A stretch of DNA of 64,000 nt, from assembly GCA_948144175.1 (NCBI GenBank), contig CANXME010002580.1, forward strand, positions 119,655 to 183,654, read 5' to 3'. A program made the translations under genes and the position numbers. The stretch is from Closterium sp. NIES-65. Lineage: Eukaryota; Streptophyta; Zygnematophyceae; Desmidiales; Closteriaceae. This document shows, one piece after another, positions 18,456 through 27,559 of the stretch. The notes below the pieces were generated by a model. The model was not told the origin of the DNA, searched no databases, and saw nothing but the letters and a program-made list of their open reading frames with translations. How positions within the stretch are numbered: the first letter of the stretch is position 1; the number at the start of each line of letters is the position of its first letter.

Positions 18456-19241
18456 GTAGATACTGCTGCCACAGCCTTGGGGCTTGTTTAATACCGTACA
18501 GGGATTTCAGCAGCTGACGGACTTGGTTAGGCTCTCCGTGGGAGCCGTGTGGAAGTTCGACAAAGATTTCGGCATCAACAGGTGCGTAGAGGAATGCGTT
18601 GGCGACGTCAATTTGCCGCAGTTTCTTCTTCTTCATGGCGGCGATTGCGAGGAGAATTTGTAGTGAGGTGTGTCGGCTGACCGGGGCAAATGTCTCGGTG
18701 AAGTCGCGTCCGTGCTCTTGGTCGAAGCCGCGTACGACCCAGCGTGCCTTAAACTTGTCGATGGTGCCGTCTGCCTTTGTCTTCACACGGAAGACCCATT
18801 TCCCGGTGAGTACTGTCTTGTTTTGTGCCACGCCGATGGGAACTACTTTCCAGGTGTTCCGTTCTTCCAGTGCTTTCTGCTCCTTGTCCATGGCTTCGCG
18901 CCATTTTTCCTTATGCTCCCACCCCAGAGCCTGCTGAACCGTGGCAGGCTCCTTAGGAATCTCCGTGCCGTGGACCGCGGTGACGAGGCTGAGTATCTGG
19001 AGGCCGCTCTGTCTGTAGCGGGGGAGTGGTGTGTCCACGGGATAAGCTGCTTCGTCACCTGCTTCTGGTCAGGTATGAAGTTGGGCCCTTCTGCAGGTGT
19101 AACGTAAACGTTGTCGGCGAAGTGGTAAAATACTTCGGCGTTGGCGCTTTCGCGAGGATTTTCGTCATCCATTAGGACGTCGATGGAGCAGTAAGGGAGA
19201 GGTCCGGCTTCCTCCGAGGCTTCATCCACGTTCTGCTTGTC
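18456..19241 (-). pseudogene. pol: R4 reverse transcriptase, catalytic box deleted
   Basis: The minus-strand frame 19038-18427 reads KWREAMDKEQKALEERNTW, GKWVFRVKTKADGTIDKFKA, RWVVRGFDQEHGRDF, IDVANAFLYAPVDAEIFVEL and SLYGIKQAPRLWQQYLHARL. These are the fingers and first palm motifs of copia RT. Directly after LVRIGF it meets a stop and continues with YHTTRACGS and QYLGLNI, so about 40 residues including the YVDD catalytic box are missing. The element cannot copy itself. Upstream (19040-19240) lies the acidic spacer between integrase and RT. Confidence 0.85.
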
Positions 19242-20117
19242 CTAGTCAGCTTTGTCTGCTGCTGACGCGAAAGCTCGGTCACCACGGAAGCCACCTGTGG
19301 GGTCCCAATCTTCTTCCAGGTTGGCAAGGTACGTCGAAAGGGTGAGTCGTTCGTAGAAAATGACATCACGGGCTGCTACTGTTTCCTTGGAGTGGATGTC
19401 GAAAATCTTCCACGCGTTGTAATTTCTTTCGATGCCCAGGTGTAGTCCCCACTGTGCTCGTTGGGAAAATCGGCCGGCTCGTGCAGATGGGGGTCGGTAC
19501 TGTACCATGCAGCCGAAAACTCTTAACATTTTTGTGCTGCCCTGTTTTCCTGTCCAGAGAAGGTGCGGTGATGCGTTGTTCGGGAGCGATGATGACGCGA
19601 GCAAGTTGTGCAGCATGACAGCGCGGTCCATTGCCTCAGGCCATTGATGGTTGGGTAGCCGCATGCCCCGTAACAGCTTGCGCATGGTGTTCTGGAGAGT
19701 CCTGTTCATCCTTTCTGCTACGCCTTGCTGCTGGTGAGCCTAGGGAAGGGAGATGAGCCTCTTGATCCCTCTTTCTGCCAAGTACTGCTTGAACCTCTGT
19801 GAGGTGTATTCTCCTCCTCTGTCTGACTAGAAGCTTTTCACTTTCATGCCTGATTCTCGCTCTGCTACTCGGACCCAAGGGACGAAAACCTCGAAGGCCA
19901 TGTCCTTGCTCGGAAGGTTGAGGTGCCAAACGTAACACGTGGCGGCATAGATGAACGTGATGGTGCAGCTGTATGCTCCTTTGTCCAGGTTCGCGGTTGT
20001 ACAGGATGCCGCTGTACACTTTCTCAAGTGGTGCGTAAGCTGGTGCACTAGGGTTGCGGTAAGAAGCAAACGGGCGATATGGTAAGTCAGCTTCGGGGAA
20101 GGTAAAGCACGTTCCAC
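19242..20117 (-). pseudogene. pol: R4 integrase, frameshifted
   Basis: Minus-strand frames give SDRGGEYTSQRFKQYLAERG (second Asp), then QQGVAERMNRTLQNTMRKLL (Glu), LPNHQWPEAMDRAVMLHN and FGCMVQYRPPSARAGRFSQR up to AARDVIFYERLTL. A stop lies before the SDRGG box and another near LP-stop-AHQ. The frame 19242-19709 is the intact C-terminal half. Typical copia integrase order. Confidence 0.85.
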
Positions 20118-20904
20118 GAGCTCGTCGAAGTTCGCTTCCGTCGGTTAGGAGCAGTGAGTCCTTGTCGAGCACTCCTGCTCTGATTGTGTTATTTAACACT
20201 GTGTTGCTTGGATGTCCAATTCGTGCGTGCCATATGTCTTCGCTAGCTCGATGTCCGGATGAGCGAGGGTACAAGTCGGAGTTGGAGTAGAAGCTTGCAG
20301 TGAAGTTTGCGCTTCGATGTACTTCTCGTGGTGTTGGGTTCAATTGCTGCGCAGGAGTCGGTGGAGTGTCGTCGTCGATTGGAGTTGGTGCAGTTGAAGG
20401 ACCAGTGATTGGTGTCGATGTTGCCGCTGCTGCTGCCGTTGTTTCTGCTGCTGCCGATGTTGTCTCTGCTGCTGCCAATGTTGTCTCTGCTGCTGCCGAT
20501 GTTGTCTCTGCTGCTGCCGATGTTGTCTCTGTTGCTGCCGGTGTTGTCTCTGCTGCTGCCGATGTTGTCTCTGCTGCTGCTGAGTGTTGAATCATTGCTA
20601 ATGTTCTTGTTTGTTGTGCCTCACGGATGGTGTGCGAGTACCAGAAGCCTTCGAGACTGAAGTTGGGGTCAAGATCTGGTGGATGTGTCCAGGAGGTGAA
20701 GGTGATGATCGAGTTGCTGTCAGCGGTGCCAAGATCTGGGACGAAGTCGAGGACGAAGACATTATTTTTCAGAACCGCCTTCCCGATGTAGAGACCGCCC
20801 TTCCCGTGGTATAACTTGAACTCCTGTGTTGTGCTGTTTGCTTCTGCGTTGATATGCCTTGTGATGTTGTAGGTGTCTTGATTGTAGTTGAATTTATCCT
20901 AATA
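20118..20904 (-). pseudogene. R4 GAG-pre-integrase and Ala/Thr repeat; gag missing
   Basis: DIWHARIGHPSNTVL is the HHCC zinc region of GAG-pre-integrase. Upstream of it (plus coordinates about 20410-20590) lies a Thr-Ser-Ala-Ala-Ala-Glu repeat, seven or so copies of a 21-bp unit, which is unusual for this position. Between the repeat and the primer site a short stretch reads KNNVFVLDFVPDLG, similar to the end of a copia protease region. No Gag and no DSGA box are seen. Confidence 0.7.
20420..20590 (-). repeat. 21-bp coding tandem repeat in R4
   Basis: About seven near-identical units of GTTGTCTCTGCTGCTGCCGA plus T on the + strand, encoding the heptad TTSAAAE on the minus strand. Units differ by single bases. 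Confidence 0.85.
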
Positions 20905-20916
20905 GCTCTCATACCA
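20905..20916 (-). promoter_or_regulatory. R4 primer-binding site
   Basis: The minus strand reads TGGTATGAGAGC directly next to the right LTR, an initiator tRNA-Met type site with one change. Confidence 0.88.
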
Positions 20917-21353
20917 TGTTAAGCTGAGAAAGGCCCTTAGGATCTTTGCAGGACTAAATTCTGTGTAGGAATGATGTAATAGCGGAAGCGTTTAATGAGA
21001 AGTTTGTGAACCACCTTGCGCTGGTATGTGAGGGTTGATTAAAACAAAGAGATACAAGCTTTTATAAGAATACAAGTAAATATGAAGGGTTATAACTAAT
21101 AACTGTTTTGCTGTTTGCTGTTGCGGTTCGATATAGTGACCACTCGGGCAACTGCTGAATAACGAGTAAGTTGTTTGTCCTTGCTGTCGCACGGTACTTG
21201 TCAGGTCAAAGGTCGCTGACCTTTGACTTTCGCGTAACCTCCAGCAGCTGTTCAACCTCCGAGGGTTGGCTCGCGAATGTTTCGATATGTTTCGCTTCGC
21301 TTCTGACTTGGTGTTTCAACACGACAGAGGCGTTAAATCAACTGTTTCCATCA
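20917..21353 (-). repeat. R4 5' LTR (about 437 bp)
   Basis: Aligns with 16640-17086. Ends CATCA where the left copy has CAACA. Followed by duplicated AGGTC. Confidence 0.9.
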
Positions 21354-21358
21354 AGGTC

Positions 21359-21609
21359 AAGGATTGGGTCATGGCTCTGGATATCAGAAAAAATCCGTCT
21401 GATGGTCTGAAAATCAGACACGTTTTTAAATAAATTGTTTATGCTCAAATGACTTTCCAGACAAACCAGTTTTGCTCATATGAAAAGTAAGACCACGGGC
21501 TAATAGTCCGTCTGAGTATTCAGACAGCGAGTACAATTTCGTCTCAGACACAAAAGTTTTGAAACATGCATAGAGCTGGACATCGGGTTGGTAAAGGCTG
21601 GGTTAAAAT
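21359..21609. other. Island 1: unique AT-rich sequence between R4 and R5
   Basis: About 250 bp with no open frame of note and clearly lower GC than the elements. It holds several short CAGAC/GTCTG modules, e.g. TCTGAAAATCAGAC, TTTCCAGACA and GAGTATTCAGACAGC. Similar modules stand right of R5 (50200-50380) in the opposite sense. It may be host sequence or an older unknown repeat. No gene seen. Confidence 0.6.
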
Positions 21610-21742
21610 TGTCAAATTATATGCATGTGATATATGTGTAGGATGTAGTGGGGTAGCCAATATGGGGTACAACCCCATTAGGGTTTCATATTTGTACCAA
21701 ACCGTGATCTAGTCAATTCATTCCTGCTACTAGATTCTAACA
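21610..21742 (+). repeat. R5 5' LTR (133 bp)
   Basis: TGTCAAATTATATGC to ATTCTAACA, with core GTGTAGGATGTAGTGGGG, GGGGTACAACCCC, TTAGGGTTT and ATTTGTACC. Followed by a decayed primer site TGGTTTCAAAGC (21743-21754). Confidence 0.88.
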
Positions 21743-21758
21743 TGGTTTCAAAGCACTA

Positions 21759-21934
21759 TGTCAGAATGTTATGCTCTAGCCTGTAGTAGGGTGCTCTATA
21801 GCGAGTACAACCCTTCTAGGGTTTGCTATTTGTATCCTCTTTCCTGCTAGTGAACCCCCTCTTTACTTTAACTGTTTCTTGCCTAGCTAGGGCTTTCCTA
21901 GCCTTGGCTCCTTCTTCTGCCTACTCTTTTCACA
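21759..21934 (+). repeat. R6 5' LTR (176 bp)
   Basis: TGTCAGAATGTTATGCTC...CTCTTTTCACA, longer than its relatives at the 3' side. Has the core GGGTGCTCTATAGCGAG, ACAACCC, CTAGGGTTTGC and ATTTGTATCC. Confidence 0.92.
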
Positions 21935-21946
21935 TGGTATCAGAGC

Positions 21947-23080
21947 GATATTCTCCTGGCCTGTGGGCCCACCACTTCGCTGCTTCCGCTGCTACTGCTA
22001 CTCCTTGTCCGCCGCGCGCCTCGTGGTGCGCAGCATCGAAATTAGGGTTTTCAGCCCGCCGTGCACCCCGAGGCGCGCGGCGGTTTTCTGCCCGCCGTGC
22101 GCCCCGAGGCACGCGGCGGTTCTCTGCCCGCCGTGCGCACCGAGGCGAGCGGCGGGTTTCTGCCCCGTCACTCGGCGCGTCGCCCCCGGGAGGCGCTGCG
22201 ACGGGCAACGGGGACCTGGGCGTCGCTCCCTGTCGCCCGTCATGGCCTGCGCGCGGCCCGTACAGCCTGCGCGCGGCCCGTACGGGCTGCGCCAGGCCCG
22301 CGCGCGGCTCGGGCCGCCTGCGCGCGGTTCGGGAGGCTGTGCCAGGCCCGTTGGCGGCCCGTTCTTTGCTGCCCCTGCCCTGCCCGCTGTCCCCTGTGCT
22401 TCTGATGGCGCCCCACCCCTCCTGCTGCCCGTTCTTCTGCATTAGGGTTTGGGGGTGGGGGGTATGGGGGTGCAGCTTCTGTGTGCCGTCCCCTGCTCCT
22501 CCTCCTCCTCCGTCTCCCAGTGCTGCAGCTGCCGCTGAAGGGGGGTGGACCTGTTGGAGCCGTCGGAGTGGTACTAAGGGGGGTGAAGGGGGAGTGGAGC
22601 TTGGGGTGAAGTAGGGGGTGTGTGTCAGGGGGGGTGGGATTGTTTGGGGAAGTTGAACGGAGGCTGCCGTCGTGTCGCCAGCAGCACCTGTAGTCCGGGA
22701 AGTTGCTCCGGTAGCCCAGTCGGAGCCACCTGTGCCAGTCGCCCGTGGGTCCGTTGCTCGTCTGCCGCTACTTTTAGCCGTGGGGCCAGTTACTCCAGTA
22801 GTCCGGAGCGTTGTTCCGGTAGCCGTTGTGCCAGTGTGCCTCCTGTTGCCCGTGTGTCTGCAGCTTCAGTCGTCGCCTCCTATCTCCTCTCCTCTTACAG
22901 TCTCGCCTCCTCCTCCTCACTTGCCCTCTGAGATAGCCTCTAGCTTTGCTTACACTTGTGAACTTTAAACTGTTGCTTCTTGAACTTGTGCTCAGAATGT
23001 GTGGTGACATTGTGATCCACCCTGAGCTTGTTCTGTTTTGCTTGATCTGCTGATTACACCCCACTTTGGCTATGGGGGTG
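21947..23080 (+). other. R6 interior: leader repeats, unknown middle, 3' UTR
   Basis: The first part is a GC-rich array; each of about three units contains CCGCCGTGCG(C/A)(A/C)CCGAGG. From 22640 to 22930 there is a C/T-rich stretch with repeated GTAGCC/AGTCCG motifs that could encode a 98-residue Val/Pro/Ser-rich peptide; no motif is recognised. From 22980 the text GTGTGGTGACATTGTGATCC marks the superfamily 3' UTR. Confidence 0.7.
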
Positions 23081-23256
23081 TGTCAGAATGTTATGCTCTA
23101 GCCTATAGTGGGGTGCTCTATAGCGAGAACAACCCTTCTAGGGTTTGCTATTTGTATCCTCATTCCTGCTAGTGAACCCTCTCTTTACCTAAACTGTTTC
23201 TTGCCTAGCTAGGGCTTTCCTAGCTTTGGCTCCTTCTTCTGCCTACTCTTTTCACA
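23081..23256 (+). repeat. R6 3' LTR (176 bp)
   Basis: Pairs with 21759-21934 and is followed by CACTA. Confidence 0.92.
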
Positions 23257-24480
23257 CACTAGGTCCTTAGGACCGTCTTTTTTTTTTTCCGGGCCCACCT
23301 ACCGTTGCGGTTACCGTGCTACCCCACGTGTTGTCCTGCGCGTGCCTTCTTTTGCCTTGCCTTGTGACGTGCTGCGCTGCGCGCGCCGTCTTGCAGCCCT
23401 CGCGCTGCCTACTGTTTCCCTAGCTACGCGCACACCACCCTGCAGACCCGTAGGCCAGCACACCGCCCCTACAGGCCTTTAGGGCCAGCACGTCGCCCCT
23501 GCAGGCCCGCAAGGCCAGCACGCCGCGCCTGCAGGCCCGTAAGGCCCGCGCGCCGCCCCTGCAGGCCCGTCAGGTCCGCGAGCCGCCCCTGCAGGCTCGT
23601 CAGGCTAGAGCGCCGGCCCACCCTGCAACTGATGCGGCCCCGCCAGGTCGTTGACGCGGCCCCGCCCTGCCCCTGACGCAGCCCCGCCCTGCCGCTGTCG
23701 CGGCCCCGCCCTGCCCCTAACGCGGCCCTGCCCTGCCGCTGTCACCGCCCCGCCCTGCCGCTGTCGCCGCCCCGCCCTGCCGCCGACGCGGCCCCGCCAG
23801 GTTGCTGTCGCGGCCCTGCCCTGCCGTTGATGCTGCCCCGCCCTGCCCCTAACGCGGCCCCGCCCTGCCGCTGTCGCGGCCCCCACCTGCCGCCGACACG
23901 GCCCCGCCAGGTGGCTATCGCGGCCCCGCCCTGCCCCTGACGCGGCCCCGCCCTGCCGCCGACGCGGCCCCGCACTGCCGCCGACGCGGCCCCGCCAGGT
24001 CGCTGTCGCGGCCCTGCCTTGCCCCTGACGCGGCCCCGCCCTGCCGCTGTCGCGGCCCCGCCTTGCCGCCGACGCGGCCCCGCCAGGTCGCTGTCGCGGC
24101 CCCGCCCTACCGCTGACGCGACCCCGCCCTGCCCCTGTCGCGGCCCCGCCCTGCCGCTGACGCGGCCGCGCCCTGCCGCTGACGCAGCCCTGCCCTGCCC
24201 CTAACGCAGCCCCGCCCTGCCGCTGTCGCGGCCCCGCCCTGCCGCCGACGCAGCCCCACCCTGCCGTTGTCGCGGCCCCGCCCTGCCGCCGACGCGGCCT
24301 AGCCTGGCCCCGCGCTGCCATCGACACGGCCCCGCCCTGCAGCAGCTGCCGCGGCCCTGCCCTGCCGCTGTCGTGGCCCCAGCCCTGCAGCTGACGCGGC
24401 CCTATTCTGCAGCCGCGGTTGCGGCCCCGCCGTCATGTGCCTACCGTGACGCCACCCGCCACTGGTAAGCACCTGCCCTA
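23257..24480 (+). repeat. R5 GC-rich repeat leader
   Basis: The R5 leader resumes after R6 with GGTCCTTAGGACCG, a T-run and GGGCCCACC. From 23400 it becomes tandem. The first part has CTGCAGGCCCGTNAGGCC units; the rest is built from a GCGGCCCCGCCCTGCCGCTG unit of about 22 bp repeated some 30 times with GACGC, GTCGC and AGGTCGCTGTC variants. It ends ACTGGTAAGC (24461-24470) and ACCTGCCCTA, where R7 is inserted. The minus-strand open frame of Arg/Gly-rich repeats is judged a by-product. Confidence 0.8.
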
Positions 24481-24611
24481 TGTCAGAACATTATAGCTTT
24501 TGCTTTTGTGTAGGCTATAGTGGGGTATCCCATAGGGGGTACAACCCAATTAGGGTTAGTACTTGTACCCACTTCGCTCATAGTTCATTCATCCTCGTTC
24601 TCATTTTCACA
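24481..24611 (+). repeat. R7 5' LTR (131 bp)
   Basis: TGTCAGAACATTATAGC...TTTTCACA. Only one T/A difference from 31671-31801. Confidence 0.95.
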
Positions 24612-24623
24612 TGGAATCAGAGC
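24612..24623 (+). promoter_or_regulatory. R7 primer-binding site
   Basis: TGGAATCAGAGC directly after the LTR, one change from the initiator tRNA-Met complement. Confidence 0.88.
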
Positions 24624-25567
24624 AGGTCCCCTCCTAGGGACTATTTCTTGGGCCCACCGAAGCGCGCCCCGAGGCGCGCGTTTTTTTTTTAGCGACCCGT
24701 AGTGTCGCCCTCCCCCCCTCCCAGCGGCCCATCGCGCCGCCTTTCGGTCGCGGCCCCGCCGCCCTACTCTAGCGGCCCCGCCGCCCTACGTCGCGGCCCT
24801 GCCGCCCTACCCTACGTCGCGGCCCCGCCGCCCTACCTTCAACGGCGCCGCCGCCCTACGTCGCGGCCCCGCCGCCCTACTTCGACGGCCCCGCCGCCCT
24901 ACGTCGCGGCCTCGCCGCCCTACTTTGACGGCCCCGCCGCCCTACCCTACGTCGCGGCCCCGCCGCCCTACCCTTCGACGGCGCCGCCGCCCTACGTAGC
25001 GGCCCCGCCGTCCTACTTCGACGGCCCCGCCGCCCTACGTTGCGGCCCCGCCGCCCTACTTTGACGGCCCCGCCGCTCTACGTCGAGGCCCCGCCGCCCT
25101 ACCCTACTTCGCGGCCCCGCCGCCCTACCCTACATCGACGGCCCCGCCGCCCTACTCAGCGGCCCGCCAGCCGCCCTACCTGCGGCCCACCCGCCGCCCG
25201 ACCGCCGGGTCGCCCAGCCGCTGAGCCGCCAAGCCGCCCAGTAGCCAACCACCGAGCCGCCGAGCCGCCGAGCAGCCGAGACGCCGAGCCGCCCAGCAGC
25301 CGAGCAGCCGAGCCGCCGAGCAGCCGAGCCGCCCCGCAGCCGAGCCGCCGAGCAGCCGAGCCGCCCCGCAGCCGAGCCGCCCCGCAGCCGAGCCGCCCAG
25401 CAGCCGAGCCGCCGAGCAGCCGAGCCGCCCCGCAGCCGAGCCGCCGGCCGCTGAGCTGCCCTACTTCCATACGGCCCGTTCTACCCAGCCTGGTGAGCAC
25501 AGAGCCTTCTTTTTTTTTCACTGCGCTGCCCTCACCCTACTGCTTGCACTGCTAGGCGTCTGTCGTC
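24624..25567 (+). repeat. R7 GC-rich repeat leader
   Basis: GGGCCCACC and a GCGCGCCCCGAGGCGCGCG stretch, a T-run, then units of GGCCCCGCCGCCCTAC plus five or six variable bases (about 21-22 bp; 24760-25150), followed by GAGCAGCCGAGCCGCC units (25200-25450). It ends with CCTGGTGAGC (25489-25498), a T9 pyrimidine tract and GCTAG (25551-25555) twelve bases before the gag ATG at 25568. Confidence 0.85.
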
Positions 25568-26249
25568 ATGGCTACCCCCAGTGTTCTCGCTTTTGACGCT
25601 GAGGGTCGGGCCATTGACTTTGAGGTCTGGGTAGATGACCTCCAGCTGTTCTTACAGTGCGATAGGGCAGACGGCCTCTCTCTCTTTGACCTTACCTCTG
25701 GCGCTTCCCCTGCCCCTGCTGCTGATGCTAACCCTACTGTTTGCTCCCAGTGGGCTACGCGCGATGCTGCTGCACGTCTTGCTGTGCGTCGCCACCTCCC
25801 TACCTCTGAGCGTGCGCACTTTAGTCAGTACAAGAGTGCTCAGACCTTGTACGACGCTGTAGTTGCGCGCTACTCCTCCCCTGCCACTGCTGCACTGAGC
25901 CGCCTCATGCTACCCTTCCTCTTCCCTGACCTTGCCGCCTTTCCCACAGTCGCTGATCTCATTACGCATCTCCGTACTAGTGACACCCGCTACCGCGCTG
26001 CGCTTCCTGCTGACTTCTGCGCCAAGAACCCCCCCCCCCATGTACATCACTCTCTACTTTCTAGTCACCCGCCTCCCCGACTCCCTTTGTGTAGTCCGGG
26101 ACCACTTCCTCACGGTCTGTCCCACCACTCTCACAGTCGACAGCCTAGAGAAGGCCCTCCTAGCGGCGGAGAAGAGCATCGTCGCTGAAGGAGCCTCTTG
26201 AGGTGACCCCCGCGCCCCCATCTTTGAGGGGTGTACTCCTTCCCCTCTC
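25568..26249 (+). pseudogene. gag: R7 gag N-terminal half, shifted at a poly-C tract
   Basis: The ATG at 25568 begins MATPSVLAFDAEGRAIDFEV. Copia Gag domain: WVDDLQLFLQCDRADGLSLF, LPTSERAHFSQYKSAQTLYD, LITHLRTSDTRYRAALPADF. After AKN a run of 11 C (26029-26039) puts the continuation (MYITLYFLVTRLPDSLC, CPTTLTVDSLEKALLAAEKS) in another frame; 10 C would keep frame. A TGA near 26199 follows EGAS. The tract is either a mutation hotspot or an error-prone base-call site. Confidence 0.88.
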
Positions 26250-27559
26250 TTGCCCTCTGTCGCCTCTGCCGCTGCGGCCGACCTCGTTGGTCTTGAGTCG
26301 GTCGGTGCGGCGTCTGCCCCTAGCGGGAGACGTCGCCCTGGCAAGGGCAAGGGGGGCAAGGGAGCGGGTGGGGCTAGCGGGGGCGGTGGCGGTGGAGGTG
26401 GAGGCGGCGGAAGGAGTGGGGGTGGCGGTGGAGGAGGTGGCGGGGGTGGGGGTGCTAGTGGCAGCAGCGGTGGCGGAGGCGGCGTCGGCGGCGGCGGTAC
26501 CGGCGGGGGTGGCGGCGGTGGCGGAAGTGGAGGAGGTGGAGGAGGAGGTGGTGGAGGTGGTCGGAGTGGCACTTCACAGCGGAGCGGCACTGGGGGTGGT
26601 CAGCGCCAGCAGCAGCAGCAGCAGCAGCGTTCTCGCGACGTCCCCACCCCTCAGCAGCTCCGTGAGTGGTACACGCAGCGTCAGCGTGGTGGGGGACTTG
26701 GTCCCTGCACCTACGTCCTTCGCACCGGCGACCGCGCGGGTGAGCAGTGTGGGGGTGCCCACCCCACCCAGCGCTGTTTTGGCCGCCTGACGGACGCTTG
26801 GCGTCAGCAGTTTCCGGAGGCCACGGAGATCCCCCGCTGGGGAGAGCTGTCTAGGGCTGGCGTGGCTATCTTTGATCTTGACTTTGATGCTATCCTTGCT
26901 GCCATGTATGCTGTGACTATTAGTGATGAGGGTGACTGTTACCGGTGTTTCCCGCCCGATCCGGGCATTGGTACTGCTGTGCTAGGTGCTTGTGAGGCTA
27001 CTGCTCTAGGTGCCAGTACGTCTGCGCTCTCATGTGCTAGTGAGGCTGCGCTCTCAGGCACTAGTGAGGCTGCGCTCTCAGGTACTGCGTCGGCTTCGGC
27101 CTCCCTCACCTTCACACTTGACTCAGGGGCTTCTCGCTCCTTCTTTCGAGACCGCACCACACTCACGCCGCTTGGTCGGCCGGTTGCAGTCTCCCTGGCT
27201 GACCCCTCTGGGGGTCCTGTCCTCGCTCACTTCTCCACTGTCCTCCCGTGTCCGGCTGCCCCCTCGGGCACCCTGTCGGGTCTGTACCTCCCCTCGTTCT
27301 CGACGAACTTGGTGAGTGGTGCTGACCTGCAGGATGCGGGGGTTCACCAGTTTACTCCTGCGAGTCAGCGGGGGACCCACTGCTCGGACGCCCGCACAGG
27401 CCGACACCTAGCCACGTTTTCGCGTCGGCCCGGGTCGAGTCTCTACACCCTGACCATTGAGTCTCCTCCAGTCCCTGCGTCTGGCCAGGTAGCTGCGTCG
27501 GGTCAGGTGTTTGCTGCTTTGCCAGGTCTGGTCCTGAGTCTGCCCCCTGCTCGTGTTGC
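26250..27559 (+). CDS. gag: R7 Gag C-terminus and protease
   Basis: Frame from 26250: LVGLESVG, GKGKGGKG, about 80 residues of nearly pure Gly with a few Ser, a poly-Gln tract, PTPQQLREWYTQRQRGGG, then zinc knuckle C-X13-C-X3-H-X4-C (CTYVLRTGDRAGEQCGGAH...C). The next domain is WRQQFPEATEIPRWGELSRA, FDLDFDAILAAMYAV and CYRCFPPDPGIG. Protease: LTFTLDSGASRSFFRDR with DSG at about 27119. The frame runs on to 27920 but after about 27530 it is out of phase with the integrase because two bases are missing there. Confidence 0.87.

Larger units (their letters stand above)
16640..21353 (-). mobile_element. R4: Ty1/copia element of a different family, minus strand, gag-less
   Basis: LTRs at 16640-17086 (3') and 20917-21353 (5'; about 440 bp) are flanked by a perfect duplication AGGTC (16635-16639 and 21354-21358). 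The minus-strand primer site TGGTATGAGAGC lies at 20905-20916. The proteins (RT, RNase H, integrase) are more like typical plant copia than those of R1-R3. Gag and most of protease are missing: only about 300 bp lie between the primer site and the Ala/Thr repeat that precedes GAG-pre-integrase. A TRIM (T1) sits in RNase H. Confidence 0.92.
21759..23256 (+). mobile_element. R6: 1.5-kb non-autonomous LTR element without coding domains
   Basis: Two 176-bp LTRs (21759-21934, 23081-23256; about 8 differences) have a perfect target duplication CACTA (21754-21758, 23257-23261). Perfect primer site TGGTATCAGAGC lies at 21935-21946, and polypurine tract TATGGGGGTG at 23071-23080. The interior has a GC-rich leader with about 38-bp repeats (CCGTGCGCCCCGAGG units, 22040-22160), a G-rich middle, a Val/Pro-rich 98-codon open frame (22672-22968) of no known family, and the same 3' UTR block as R3. 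No gag, protease, integrase or RT. It must depend on proteins of other copies. Confidence 0.92.

Noticed and set aside
22672..22968. 98-codon Val/Pro-rich frame in R6 as an accessory gene
   Set aside because: Low complexity and no recognisable domain; noted only within the R6 interior entry.
23605..24327. Minus-strand Arg/Gly-rich open frame of 240 codons
   Set aside because: It arises from the 22-bp leader repeat; no motif, and the frame exists only because the repeat lacks stops in that phase.
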